A DNA stretch of 64,000 nt from Crambe crambe (GCA_963924555.1 OZ004592.1:5580001-5644000), one strand, 5' to 3'. Shown: positions 48,198 through 59,444, numbered from the stretch's first letter. Numbers and translations are program-made. The notes: generated by a model not told the origin, from the letters alone.

Positions 48198-49784
48198 TTA
48201 CTCCACTGCTTTGTCCAGTAAGTAACGTTCATAGTAATTGATGGCAAACATGTGTTCATTGTGTTGCATGTCGTCTCTCTGCCTTTTCTTGTACCTCCAA
48301 CTCAGAACGCACACTATTAAGAATGTGAGGAGAAGCACTATGCTCACTGAGAGCAGATACCACACCCCACACCCGGTGCTGGGGAGCCGCTTGTGGATGC
48401 TTGACTCCAGAGGCAGTAGCACCAGATAGCTAAATAAAATTGAAGCTCCAATGAAGCCATAACCAATTCCAAAGAGAAGCCCTTTCATGGAGTAAGGTGA
48501 CTGAGCACAGATGAACTGTACAGTTGAGGAGAGCATAAAAAAAAGGCCTATACCATGAATAGCATTTGGAATTATTATCCAGTAGTAATTCAAAGGAAGC
48601 ACATTCGATATACCATAGTTTTCCTCACTGCTGTTAAGTAGGCATACTATGTTAGTTATATTGACAGCTTCTTGATGACCAGCTATTTCTATTCCTAAAT
48701 ATCCGAGTGCATGGAGAAGGAATAAAAATAACCCAAGGTTAAATTTGGCAATAATCTGTAATTTCCTGAAGAAAAAACGCAGTCCAAATTCATGCAGTGG
48801 TATGAATATCACCGCAACCAGATGAGCAGAATGCACAACACTCAGTCTCTGAATGCATTCAGAAACATACTTAACAGTGCATTTGCTTCCATTTTCCTGA
48901 AAAAGGTTTTGATTTTTTAGGTGATACTGCATGTGAAGAGTTACCGAGATGATGCTAACAGCAAAACCTACAAAGAGAGCACTGAATAAGAATAGTCTAA
49001 TCATACGCCCAAAAGTCTTCACATTCTCAACTTCTTCTGTAGTGAATGGACCTCCAAACTTCTTCTTGGCAAGATCGATTCTGGAGTAACGCTTATCATC
49101 CCAATATGTGAAAGCACTTCTTTGACGAGGGTATTTGTTCTTCAATGCATAGCACAGGACCTGGTATATCAGCTTGAATGGGTTACCTAATGCTGGTTCC
49201 TTGATTAGCCAGTGGTTCAAGATAAAGTCCAGGCAAAGAGTTAGGGTCAGAGAGGCAGGAAGTAGCAATTTAGCCAGTGCATTGTAATGCAAACACACAC
49301 AGCTCTGTGAAAACACTACTACAATGATGGCAATATGCCACACCCAAACATACCAGTTTGAAAATGAAATGATATCCGAGGATGAAGCATCAGGCAGTTG
49401 ATCTATTCCAAACTGAAGAATATTTGCTAGTAATCCTCCCAAACTTGAAGACATCACAGTGAATAGAGCAATTGTGCATATTTTTCTGATTAGAGCATGT
49501 TGAGAGTCATCTGGTATGAAGGAAGCCAGACAAAATGCTATTGCAGTCAGCCACATCACCCACAAGCTTCGTCGTATCATTCTGTACCTCCCCCAGTAGA
49601 CATCAGCAATCCATCCAAATATTGGATACAGAAGAGTGGTCATGCCAAATATTCCATAACTGTGATAAGAATCTCCCTTCACTTCTAAAAGGTTATTCTT
49701 ATTCACAACGATGAAAAAATTGAGAACAATTAAACCTGAAAAGCTCAAGAAAAATATAAGTAGAATCCTTTTATTAACAGCCAT
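48198..49784 (-). CDS. POT/SLC15-like transporter 7
   Basis: Intronless, 528 aa, subgroup I, though it sits between two subgroup II genes. Motifs are 'PIFGWIADVYWGRYRMI', 'QFGIDQLPDASSSDI', 'KKFGGPFTTEEVENVKTFGR' (Asn for Asp) and 'QFICAQSPYSMKGLLFG', with the tail 'NEHMFAINYYERY'. The short N-terminus (MAVNKRILLI) starts almost directly in TM1. No ExxER. Confidence 0.85.
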   Translation of the reverse strand: MAVNKRILLIFFLSFSGLIVLNFFIVVNKNNLLEVKGDSYHSYGIFGMTTLLYPIFGWIADVYWGRYRMIRRSLWVMWLTAIAFCLASFIPDDSQHALIRKICTIALFTVMSSSLGGLLANILQFGIDQLPDASSSDIISFSNWYVWVWHIAIIVVVFSQSCVCLHYNALAKLLLPASLTLTLCLDFILNHWLIKEPALGNPFKLIYQVLCYALKNKYPRQRSAFTYWDDKRYSRIDLAKKKFGGPFTTEEVENVKTFGRMIRLFLFSALFVGFAVSIISVTLHMQYHLKNQNLFQENGSKCTVKYVSECIQRLSVVHSAHLVAVIFIPLHEFGLRFFFRKLQIIAKFNLGLFLFLLHALGYLGIEIAGHQEAVNITNIVCLLNSSEENYGISNVLPLNYYWIIIPNAIHGIGLFFMLSSTVQFICAQSPYSMKGLLFGIGYGFIGASILFSYLVLLPLESSIHKRLPSTGCGVWYLLSVSIVLLLTFLIVCVLSWRYKKRQRDDMQHNEHMFAINYYERYLLDKAVE

Positions 49785-50181
49785 TTCCTACAAACCATTG
49801 TGCATGTGGATTCGGTGTCCTTATAAATGAAATCATATTATACATAGAGTATACTGTATCTGTTATTGTCTTAACAAGAACAAGTTTTTAGTTTCAACAG
49901 CCATATATAGCTCTTGATAGAAGATTCAATTTCTTATCTGTGACATTGTACACAAAATAATCATGATTAGCTACATAATAATAATGCCACAAGCTCTATA
50001 ACTGAAGGAAATTACATGCCATATCAAATCACGCACAACAAAGTTAGCTAGACACAAAAGAAAGAAAGAAAGAGAACACTCTTCTGAAGGAGTACCACAC
50101 AAAATTTGGGAAGGATGTATGCATGCTATTACTACATAGAACACTTAACTGTGCAAACTAATCATTATAAATTCTTGTTCC
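49785..50181. other. Intergenic, no gene seen
   Basis: AT-rich spacer holding a short 'aaagaaagaaagaaag' run near 50059. Presumably it contains the promoter of transporter 7. Nothing else is supported. Confidence 0.5.
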
Positions 50182-51876
50182 TCATTGTTGCAAGTTTTCA
50201 ATTCTCAGTCTCTTCTTGTAGTACCATTTATAAATGCAATAGTAAGAAATCAAAGCAAGTAGACAAAGAACCAAAAGAGAGAGAAGATACCAGGTACCAC
50301 ACCCATAGCGACCAGATGAATGCTTCTTTATAAGGAACTCAGCTAGCTGTAATAGACCGAATACAAGTATGGTGAAGAAGCCAATAGAACCATAAAGAAT
50401 ACCAAACAGAAGGCCTTTCATGGAAGAAGGGGAATAAGCACAGAGAAACTCCCCTCCAGATATGAATAACATAAAACTGCCAATTATATGACATATGGAA
50501 GGGATTATTGTCCATTCATCACCTAGTGGCAAAACATTTGCATTGGCTTCATTTTGATCTTCGAATATGCAAGTTACATTAGTAGAACCATTCCGTAGAT
50601 GACCTGCCACCTCTAAGCTGATTAGTGCTATCATACCAAGTATGTAGAATACGATCCCAATTAAAAATTTCTTCATAATTGATGTATTGAAGTATCTCTT
50701 GAAGAAGGGATAAAGTATGAACTCAAATACCAAGATGAAAGCAACCATAAAATAATTTCCAAACTGCCTAATAGCAAGCTTTCGGAGACAAATCTTCATA
50801 AAGGGGTGATCACAGCTGTTGTTATTTTCCTGCACATAATATTCTTGGAAATGGTAATTTATCATTTTGTTACGAATAGAATCAATATGAACAACTAATC
50901 CAACAAAGAAGGTACCGATAATAATTACACCGAGAACACGCCAAAATCTCTTCACATTTTCCACTTCATCTGTAGAGAATGGTCCTCCATATTTACTCTT
51001 GCCAAGATCAATTCTAGAACAACGCTGATTGTCCCAGTAGGCACAGGCACTCCTCTGACGAGGGTACTTGTTCTTTATAGCATATTTCAGCACTCGGAAG
51101 ATTAGCGTAAGTGGATTTTTAAATGTATGCTCTTTGGTAAGTAATCCACTGAAAATGTAGTCAATACACAGTGCAAAACTGAGGCAGGCTGGGAGTAATA
51201 CAAAAGCCACTGATTTGTACTGTTTACAGATGCAGGTTTGAGATACACTGACCACAAATCCACTTAAGTACCAGACCAAACTGAACCACCGGATAAAAGA
51301 GGTGATTTCACTAGAAGATGCATCAATAAGCTGATCAATACCAAATTGTATCACATTAGCCAAAAAGCCCCCGAGGCCTAGAGAGAATAAAAAATACATG
51401 CATGATGTTATGACAAGTCCAACTGTGCTATTATTTGACTTGTGCAAAGATTGTTCAAGAACAGACTTAATGCCAAAGAGGATAGACACAAACCACATTA
51501 ACCAATTGCTCCATTTAATAGCTCTGTACCTTCCATACCAAACATCAGCTAACCAGCCTAAAATGGGATAGAACAGAATTCCTGCATTGAGAAGTACTTC
51601 AGGACTCAGTCTGAATCCAGAGCCTTTGTACAGTACAGGCAAGTCATAATTCTTGAGGAGAAAATTGTAAACGAAGAGGCCACAAAACCACCACATCAGT
51701 GTTATGAGAGCTCCTTTGCTTTTGAATACTTTGAACTGATAATGAGATGAGTGAAAGGAGGCCTTTCTTGTCACTGAGATTATTGGTCTAGGTCCAGTAC
51801 CAGAGAGAAGAGTTGGCTCAGTGTCCTGAACCATATTGGCAACATCATGTAGAGTTGAAGAACTTTTAGAAGCCAT
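50182..51876 (-). CDS. POT/SLC15-like transporter 8 (subgroup II)
   Basis: Intronless, 564 aa, close to transporter 6. The N-terminus again carries 'GPRPIISVTRKAS', and the family blocks are 'GWLADVWYGRYRAIK', 'NVIQFGIDQLIDASSSEI', 'CAYWDNQRCSRIDLGKSKYG', 'FSTDEVENVKRFW' and 'GGEFLCAYSPSSMKGLLFG'. The 3' third is nearly identical to transporter 6 (ILYGSIGFFTIL, SSGRYGCGTWYLLS), which suggests recent duplication or gene conversion. Confidence 0.85.
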   Translation of the reverse strand: MASKSSSTLHDVANMVQDTEPTLLSGTGPRPIISVTRKASFHSSHYQFKVFKSKGALITLMWWFCGLFVYNFLLKNYDLPVLYKGSGFRLSPEVLLNAGILFYPILGWLADVWYGRYRAIKWSNWLMWFVSILFGIKSVLEQSLHKSNNSTVGLVITSCMYFLFSLGLGGFLANVIQFGIDQLIDASSSEITSFIRWFSLVWYLSGFVVSVSQTCICKQYKSVAFVLLPACLSFALCIDYIFSGLLTKEHTFKNPLTLIFRVLKYAIKNKYPRQRSACAYWDNQRCSRIDLGKSKYGGPFSTDEVENVKRFWRVLGVIIIGTFFVGLVVHIDSIRNKMINYHFQEYYVQENNNSCDHPFMKICLRKLAIRQFGNYFMVAFILVFEFILYPFFKRYFNTSIMKKFLIGIVFYILGMIALISLEVAGHLRNGSTNVTCIFEDQNEANANVLPLGDEWTIIPSICHIIGSFMLFISGGEFLCAYSPSSMKGLLFGILYGSIGFFTILVFGLLQLAEFLIKKHSSGRYGCGTWYLLSLLVLCLLALISYYCIYKWYYKKRLRIENLQQ

Positions 51877-51954
51877 AATACTTATACAGTAGAAGCAAAT
51901 CTTCCAACAAGGCTATATCCAATCTAGCAATCTTAGCAAGTATATGTAAATAAA

Positions 51955-52145
51955 AACTTTCATGATGTAGTTAGTTATGCAAACAGTGTATAGTATAAAG
52001 AGCCTGCCTCTGGTATCAAAGCATAAGCAGTGTACATATCTGCCCTGATACACTATACATAAATCATGAAAGTTTATGCTGTGTACCAGGGCAGGCTCTT
52101 TACACTATGCACTGTTTTCATAATTGAATCATAAAAGTTTATGCC
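51955..52145. mobile_element. Hairpin element with about 40-bp arms
   Basis: The left arm 'aaacagtgtatagtataaag' with 'agcctgcctctggta' pairs with the right arm 'taccagggcaggctctttac' with 'actatgcactgtttt'. Outer blocks ('aaaactttcatgat' and 'atcataaaagttta') also match inversely. Non-coding foldback. Confidence 0.65.
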
Positions 52146-52493
52146 TGCAGTTGCACATGTAGTGCACACATGGAACATGCATATACTATTTCATACATAT
52201 TATAGGGTTCAAATGTATATTCATGAATTAATAGTAGCTATAGTCTTGCACACATTATCAGAGAGTGCAGTAGCACTCTCTATGTAGGGATGACTCTGAC
52301 GGCCCCGCGCGCCGCCTATAGACTAATACAAAAGTGAAATTCTAGTTCCCCCACTTAGACCTAACAAAAGCTACTGTGAATGATTATCCAGCCTACTAGA
52401 GCCTACTACAATGTGCAGACCAAGTTTCAGGACCAGGGAGCTTACCGTTTCAGAAATACGGTGAGCAGGTAAATCGCTGGATTCTTCTTATTA

Positions 52494-53220
52494 TAAGGGA
52501 AAAAGCATTTCGTGAAATGAAAAAAGATGTAGGGATGACCACTGCTCAAAAAAGTAAGGAAATAAGAAGGATGGAAATGGGATCAATCTTTGTTCTGTAT
52601 ATCCAACCAACAATCCCTACATATACGTCGGGTAGCTTCAGATTATAATGTAGTAATGTACGTATATGTAGGGATTGTTGGCTGGATATACAGAACAAAG
52701 ATTGATCCCATTTCCATCCTTCTTGTTTCCTTACTTTTTTGAGCAGTGGTCATCCCTACATCTTTTTTCATTTCACGAAATGCTTTTTCCCTTACTTGTA
52801 GAACATGTATACTGTCATGGACCTCCATCCCAGACACAGAGGCCCCTGACAACTGCAGCCTAGGGAAAAAGCATTTCGTGAAATGAAAAAAGATGTAGGG
52901 ATGACCACTGCTCAAAAAAGTAAGGAAATAAGAAGGATGGAAATGGGATCAATCTTTGTTCTGTATATCCAACCAACAATCCCTACATATACGTCGGGTA
53001 GCTTCAGATTATAATGTAGTAATGTACGTATATGTAGGGATTGTTGGCTGGATATACAGAACAAAGATTGATCCCATTTCCATCCTTCTTGTTTCCTTAC
53101 TTTTTTGAGCAGTGGTCATCCCTACATCTTTTTTCATTTCACGAAATGCTTTTTCCCTTACTTGTAGAACATGTATACTGTCATGGACCTCCATCCCAGA
53201 CACAGAGGCCCCTGACAACT
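52494..53220. mobile_element. Tandem pair of identical foldback MITEs (366-bp period)
   Basis: Each element is about 300 bp (52494-52794 and 52861-53162). It consists of two long inverted arms with ends 'agggaaaaagcatttcgtga' and its complement, around a short AT centre. The element plus a 65-bp flank ('cttgtagaacatgtatactg' to 'gacaactgcagcct') is repeated with no difference I can see, so the tandem copy is very recent. Frames inside it are artefacts. The 350 bp upstream (52145-52493) include a GC-rich patch (ccccgcgcgccgcc) and no gene. Confidence 0.9.
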
Positions 53221-53487
53221 GCAGCCTTCGATTAGCACATATGGAGGCGTGAACCCGACTCTCATGACACTTGACCATATATGTACAATTCTAGCTAGAT
53301 GATGACTGAGACAGTTAGTCAGTTTTTTGGCTTAGCTTTTCTTTTTGGGCTGTATAATCAGAAATAATAATAATTTACTTAGCTACTTGATCAGTAAACC
53401 CCAACATATATCATTATCAAAAAACAACAACAAACAAACAACTTGGGTCCAAATTATGAGCTCTCGTGCTCATGTACGAGATATAAT

Positions 53488-55206
53488 CTAATACTGTACT
53501 AAATTTTCTTCACTGTTTTCGATACGATTACCATAATATTGTTCAGCAAAGTAGTGCTGATTTGGCAGGTTATCGTCTCTCTCTCTCCTCTTGTACCAGA
53601 CACTTATCCCCAGGAATACAGTGAAGAGTAGCACAGCAATGATAGTACAAACAAGTAGATACCAGAATATGCAGTCTAACACCAATCTTCTCCATGATAT
53701 CACATTAGAAAACAATGCCGTTAAGATCTTTATCGAAACTAATGACACTCCAATGCCCACATACACGAATCCAAAAAGAAGTCCCTTCATCGAATAGGGA
53801 GACTGAGCACAGATGAACTCGATGCATCCTATGAGAAGTAAAGTCTCTCCAATACTAGCAATTATGCCAGGAATGGCTATCCATTTGGTGAAGGCTAGTT
53901 CGCTATTGTCTTTTAGTGTACATATAGTAGTACTCTGATTGAAGTGATTTGAGTGGTGACCATGAATATCCCTATATAACTGAATCAATAGGAGACCAAA
54001 CACACACAGGAAAAGCATGCATATACCTACACCACACTTCTTCAGACTGCCAATGCTAGACAAATACTTCCAAACTAAAGGTAAAGGTAAAAATGCAAAC
54101 TGATGAACTGGAAGGAACACAGTGACAAATATTTCCCCTGCATTGCTAAATACCAACCTCTTGAAACAGCGTCTGATATTCTTAGTCATTTGACTGCAGT
54201 TTAAGAAAGAGTTTTTCTGGAATTGAATGTTGAGCCCAGTGATAAGATCAGCACCATGAAGGAAAACACCAATGGATAGGGATGTCACACTTACAACTGT
54301 CAACAAGCGAAAGAAAGTCTTCACATCTTCTACTTGCTCTGTGGTAAATGGACCTCCGTACTTGCTCTTAGCAAGATCAATTCTAGTATAACGTTTATCA
54401 TCCCAGTAAGTGAAGGCACTCCTTTGACGAGGATATTTGTTCTTCCAAGCATATCGCAATACTTTGGCTACCAATTTTAGTGGATTGTGAGTCCCTGGCT
54501 CTTTAATGAGGTGATAGTTGAATAAGGAATCTGTAGATACTGCTAAAGTTAGGAGGAGAGGAAGCAGTAAGGTTGCTACTATTTGATATTCATCACAAAT
54601 GCAAATCTGAGTAAGTTGGATCATCACTTCACTGGCACTGAAAGTCCAGACATATGAAACGATATATGCAACAATTTCTTGGGAAGAGGAATCATAAAGT
54701 TGATCTATACCCAGTTGGATTATGTTCGCTTGGAACCCAGTCCAGCTAATAACTATTAAAACTATGAAAACTGCATACACACCATAAAAAATATGTCTAA
54801 ATTTTTCCAGAAAAGTATGATTCAAGATCATCACTACAACATGTACGATTATGATACACCACATGATCCATAGTGAGCACTTGATAATCTTATATCTTCC
54901 AAAATATACATCGGCAATTAATCCAGCTAATGGGACAAGAAACAAAGCAATGATTGTTAAGATGACAGCATACTTTTCAATAAAACTGAATTTCACCAAA
55001 GGATTGTTGAGATATACCTTACTCTCAAAATGGAACATACTAAATGCTACAAAGCTCCAGAAAAGGGTGATGATGGGACCTTTCTTCTTGAGCAAACTCT
55101 GCTGGCAGAAAAGCTTACGCAAATTCATTGAGTTGACGATTCTTCTTATAGATGTTACTTTGTTCACAAGAGAATTCACTTTTGCACTTGAATCACTAGC
55201 AACCAA
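53488..55206 (-). CDS. POT/SLC15-like transporter 9
   Basis: Intronless, 572 aa, with a longer basic N-terminus. Motifs are 'VPLAGLIADVYFGRYKIIK', 'NIIQLGIDQLYDSSSQEI', 'KSKYGGPFTTEQVEDVKTFFR' and 'EFICAQSPYSMKGLLFG'. The tail is a diverged relative of the subgroup I tail ('NQHYFAEQYYGNR'). TM1 ('KKGPIITLFWSFVAFSMF') lacks ExxER. Confidence 0.85.
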   Translation of the reverse strand: MVASDSSAKVNSLVNKVTSIRRIVNSMNLRKLFCQQSLLKKKGPIITLFWSFVAFSMFHFESKVYLNNPLVKFSFIEKYAVILTIIALFLVPLAGLIADVYFGRYKIIKCSLWIMWCIIIVHVVVMILNHTFLEKFRHIFYGVYAVFIVLIVISWTGFQANIIQLGIDQLYDSSSQEIVAYIVSYVWTFSASEVMIQLTQICICDEYQIVATLLLPLLLTLAVSTDSLFNYHLIKEPGTHNPLKLVAKVLRYAWKNKYPRQRSAFTYWDDKRYTRIDLAKSKYGGPFTTEQVEDVKTFFRLLTVVSVTSLSIGVFLHGADLITGLNIQFQKNSFLNCSQMTKNIRRCFKRLVFSNAGEIFVTVFLPVHQFAFLPLPLVWKYLSSIGSLKKCGVGICMLFLCVFGLLLIQLYRDIHGHHSNHFNQSTTICTLKDNSELAFTKWIAIPGIIASIGETLLLIGCIEFICAQSPYSMKGLLFGFVYVGIGVSLVSIKILTALFSNVISWRRLVLDCIFWYLLVCTIIAVLLFTVFLGISVWYKRRERDDNLPNQHYFAEQYYGNRIENSEENLVQY

Positions 55207-55224
55207 TACTTAAAGGTAATTAGC

Positions 55225-55420
55225 TAGCTATCAAAATGATAGCTTGCTGAATAGATTGTTTGTAAATGATGACATATTGAAGGAGATGGCATGATTATGG
55301 CTATTTCAATTTTCAGCTTGCTGAATAGATAAAATTATATATTCTAGCTAATCGATAAACTATGGTATATAGCTAATATAACTTTCAAAATGACAACTTG
55401 CTGAATAGACTGCTTATTAA
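55225..55420. repeat. Three spaced copies of CTTGCTGAATAGA
   Basis: The motif occurs near 55243, 55317 and 55396, each with similar flanks, in the gap between transporters 9 and 10. Degenerate direct repeats, no gene. Confidence 0.55.
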
Positions 55421-55587
55421 ACTTTTCATTCAAGAGATGTATGACTTTAGATAAGTAAGGATAGCTAGTGGGAGCACTATCCCAAATTGTAATGACATGA
55501 AATAATAAAGTTTTTGAAGCACTCCGTTAACAGTTAAAATCAATAAATAGCTACCTGAAAGTATTGACAAACATTATTAATAAGCGT

Positions 55588-57294
55588 TCATGTAGTAACT
55601 GCATGATAGTCAGTGATCCTCTCCCTAGACGAAACAGTATCAGAGTCATCTTCTTTCTCTCGTTTATTATAACAGTATATCACAATGAATAAGATGAAAA
55701 CGAGTATCAGTGTTATTACTGCGCATGTTAGTAGGTACCAGAATACGCAACCCAGAACTGCACCATCTGATGGAACATACTTGATTACCGTATATGTTAT
55801 GAAGTACATTAAGATGAACGAGAAAGCCAGACTGACATAAAGAATTCCAAATATTAACCCTTTCATAGAGTAAGGAGATTTAGCACATACAAACTTCACT
55901 CCTGCTACGCCTACCACATACCGCCCCATAATGCTTACCAACGATGGCACAATCAACCAATAATGTGATAGCTTATATATAACACTTGATTTACTACAAG
56001 TATCAAGCAAGCATTCAGTGGTGTTCGTATCTGCTTCATCCCTTTCTAATTGTCCCGCTACTTGCAAAGCCATCACACTTAAAATTCCCATGAAAATAAG
56101 CAAACCCCCAATAACTAGTTGCTTTAGAATTTTCATTTCCATTAAGCACTTCCACAGTATAGGCATGATGAGAAATTCGTACAGAGGAACAGATACCACC
56201 ATCACAATGTACCCAAAATTTGAGATGACAAGCTTAGAGAGACAATCTTTTATCATGCAGTGACTTGCTGCTTCACGGTAGTTAGCATCCTGAAAGCGAT
56301 ATACAAAAACTGATGAAACTCTGTCAGTGTGACCTACTAAACCTCCGAATATAAGGAGTCCAAGAAATAGCATACATATGATCCAAAAAAAACTTTTAAC
56401 ATCTTCCACTTCCTTTGCACTAAAGGGTCCTCCGAACTTGTTCTTACACAAGTTGATTCTGGAATACCATTTATTATCCCAATACATTAAAGCACTTCTG
56501 TTACGAGGGTACTTGTTCTTCGTGGCATACAAGAGAACTCTAAAGATCAACTTTAAGGGATTGTGGGTCACAGGCTCCTTGATAAGCAGGTGGGTGAATA
56601 AGAAGTCTAAGCACAGAGCCACAGAAAGCAATCCACAGAGGAATAACGGGAAAAGGAAACGATAATACTTACAGTATTTGGTGCAATCGTGAGTGAGTTG
56701 TAATGTAACCACACTGGCACAGGAGGTCCATGCATACCACATGATATAGGAAATGATATCACTTGACGAGGAATCAGGTAGTTGATCTATGCCAAAATGG
56801 ATTATGTTCACTTGGAAGCCTCCGAAACCAATGCACAAGAGAATAATCACAAGACGATGAAAGTAAACCATCGCAGACACATGATAGTGCAATAAAGGTA
56901 TCAAACAAAATAAAGTACTAGAAATCCACATGACTATCATGCTGATCTTGATGATTTTGTACCTGCCAATGAAGGCGTCAGTGAACCACCCAGCTATGGG
57001 AAACAATATGGAAAGGCTGAACATTATTAAAAAATTGCGATCGTTTTTTTGACAATTGGAAGGATTGCTTATATATTCACTGATAAGGTAAAGAAACACA
57101 ATAAATGCAGTGAAGCTCCAGAAAAGAGTAATAGCCACTCCTCTCTTCTTGAACCACCTCCACCGGCGCGATAATCGCGATAAATACCTCTGTGAAATGA
57201 CTCCTTTGCGCTTATGAAGAGAGTGCCGATCACCAATGACACAGTGGATGGGATATCTCTCCCGAGTACTTTCATTACCCGAATTTCCCGACAT
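55588..57294 (-). CDS. POT/SLC15-like transporter 10
   Basis: Intronless, 568 aa, diverged. The basic N-terminus includes 'RRWRWFKKRGVAITLFWSF'. Motifs are 'PIAGWFTDAFIGRYKIIK' (the family Ala before Asp is Thr here), 'NIIHFGIDQLPDSSSSDI', 'NKFGGPFSAKEVEDVKSFF' and 'KFVCAKSPYSMKGLIFG' (Lys replaces Gln of the usual AQSP). The tail is acidic with no NYYERY motif. The substituted residues suggest a changed substrate or loss of transport. Confidence 0.8.
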   Translation of the reverse strand: MSGNSGNESTRERYPIHCVIGDRHSLHKRKGVISQRYLSRLSRRWRWFKKRGVAITLFWSFTAFIVFLYLISEYISNPSNCQKNDRNFLIMFSLSILFPIAGWFTDAFIGRYKIIKISMIVMWISSTLFCLIPLLHYHVSAMVYFHRLVIILLCIGFGGFQVNIIHFGIDQLPDSSSSDIISYIMWYAWTSCASVVTLQLTHDCTKYCKYYRFLFPLFLCGLLSVALCLDFLFTHLLIKEPVTHNPLKLIFRVLLYATKNKYPRNRSALMYWDNKWYSRINLCKNKFGGPFSAKEVEDVKSFFWIICMLFLGLLIFGGLVGHTDRVSSVFVYRFQDANYREAASHCMIKDCLSKLVISNFGYIVMVVSVPLYEFLIMPILWKCLMEMKILKQLVIGGLLIFMGILSVMALQVAGQLERDEADTNTTECLLDTCSKSSVIYKLSHYWLIVPSLVSIMGRYVVGVAGVKFVCAKSPYSMKGLIFGILYVSLAFSFILMYFITYTVIKYVPSDGAVLGCVFWYLLTCAVITLILVFILFIVIYCYNKREKEDDSDTVSSRERITDYHAVTT

Positions 57295-57819
57295 TTCTGT
57301 TAGTCCTGCTGCTGGAGTCGCACTGATTATGAGATAGCGTAATCCAGGCTCATTAATAGTTTAGCTGACCGACCAAAACTTCGTGCTTCTTAAAAGGCAG
57401 CAGCTATAAACAGAGCGCTACGACGATATGAGTGCACATGCGCAATTCGGATTCTATATAGCGCACGCCCTGGCCCGCGCGAGTACCTGTCAGATTATAA
57501 TGCGTTGCTGTTTCATAAACTATAAGGTATTCAGTATAAACTTTTGTCCTTAGCCAAAAACTAAAATATATAAAAACCCCTCCTTGTGTAAAGATGCATC
57601 TTCCGTCCACAATGAGAACTTAGAACTGTCTCTGTGAGTTTCTTTCTCTATGTCTGTAGCTGTTAGGCAAGGGTTTTCTTCCTACTTTAATACAACAGCA
57701 TACTGCATGATAGTCAATTATTACTAAAATCCATTTGAAAATAAGTAAAGCAAAATTGTATTCACACAAAAATACTGTCAAACTAGCGATTAGCTAACAC
57801 CAATTTAATGATATAACAT
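57295..57819. promoter_or_regulatory. GC-rich upstream region of transporter 10
   Basis: It contains CACATGCGCAATTCGG (about 57438), 'ggcccgcgcgag' (about 57473) and 'aaaatatataaaaacccc' (about 57562), rare in this AT-rich array. It is a plausible promoter zone. No coding signal is seen. Confidence 0.35.
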
Positions 57820-59444
57820 TCAAGCAAAACCAATGCAACGATCATTAGGGTAGTCATCAACAATGACGTGCTTATTATTTTCATCCCTCCTTCTCTTTTT
57901 GTACGACTTCACAATCCCACATGCCATGACTGTCATGATAGCAGTAATCACCGACACAGTCAAGAAATACCAGATCCCACATCCCGGCTTGGATTCCACA
58001 TGTACAGAATATTTTATGACGGCAACCAAAAGAACCGATAAGCCAACTATCAAATATATTTCGCCCATGACGAGACCTTTCATTGAATAGGGAGTTTGGG
58101 CTGTGACAAATTCTATGGTGGCTATGAGAAGAAAGTAGATACTGAATATTGCTGGCATGACTAGCCACTTGAAACTTAGGCTTAACACATTACCATCTTC
58201 TACAGCACCAGGCTTAATGTGCAACAAGCAGGTTACATTTTGACTGCTAGGGGTTACCTGATGACCTATAACCTCTAATAGTAGTAAGCTCAACAAGAAG
58301 AAAAATTGCAGGATCATACCCAGTACAAATTTCTCCATGATACCAAGCCTTCTCGGCATGCACTTCCATAGTATTGGATAGATGATAATCTCAAATAAAG
58401 GTACAAGAACTGTCACAATCAAGGCAAAGGAAGAATAGACAGAAACTCGCTCTGCTAAATTTCTTGAAGAGTGTGAGCAGTCTTTGATATCAAGACCATA
58501 AAAACTCTGATCTTGATAATGGTACATCATGCTGTTGGCAACAGTTCCAATATCATAGCACAATCCAGCAAAAGAACTGCCTAATATCACTACGACTAGA
58601 ATCTTAAAGAATGTCTTCACATCTTCAACCTCCTTTGTAGTGAAAGGCCCTCCAAACTTCTGCTTAGCAAGATCAAATCTGGAGAAACGTCTATCATCCC
58701 AGTACATGAGAGTACTCCTCCGTAGGGGGTACTTATTCTTTATAACAAATCGCAAGACTTTAAGAATCAATTTCAGAGGATTGAACGAAACTGGCTCTTT
58801 GACTAACAAGTGATTGAATAATGCGTTGGTGCTCAGTGATAGAGTGAGAAAGATGGGTAATACAAGAGAAGATACAGCTTCATAACCTTTACAAGAATAT
58901 CCATCGAAGAAAGACGTTAAAGCATAACAGAGAAAGAAAGTCCATATGTACCAACTGATATAAGATTTGACGACGCATCGATGAGTTGATCGACTCCAAA
59001 TTGGATGGAATTGGCCTGATATCCTCCTAGTCCCATCACCCCAAGTATAAAAATGACCGATGATACATAATCATGAGTGTTCATGATTATGTCAGAAGGT
59101 ATCAGCTTAAGCACAACATAGAGAACTGAAGCAGCCCACATGATAAACATGCAAAAACTCATAACCTTATACCTCCCAAAATAGACATCAGCTAAACATC
59201 CAGCTATAGGATAAGTGATGAAAGACACTCCTAGCCCATAATGAAGTAGGAAGTTATCCGATGGAAGAGATACTGTAAGAGCGTAACAAATGCCGATAAA
59301 TGCAGATAAGTTCCACAGCCAAGTGAGGGCTGCCCCTTTATTCTTGAATCTCCTTGGCTTGTATGAAGGTCTTAATATGGTGTGAAGGTAAATATTTGAA
59401 GTTGCAGCTGATCTTGGTTCTTATTGGGCAGTAGATCCATACAT
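57820..59444 (-). pseudogene. POT/SLC15-like transporter 11 (subgroup III), broken
   Basis: It starts MYGSTAQ then TAA at 59421-59423 (codon 8), with no later ATG before TM1. The frame then reads through 'PSYKPRRFKNKGA', 'SFITYPIAGCLADVYFGRY' and 'NSIQFGVDQLIDASSNL', where a net frameshift near 58972 moves 'YISWYIWTFFLCYALT' into another frame. The rest is open to 57820 ('KQKFGGPFTTKEVEDVKTFF', 'EFVTAQTPYSMKGLVMG'). Two lesions make a complete product unlikely. Closest relatives are 12 and 13. Confidence 0.88.

Noticed and set aside
52643-53278. Repeated ORFs of about 60-90 aa on both strands
   Set aside because: They lie wholly inside the tandem foldback elements.
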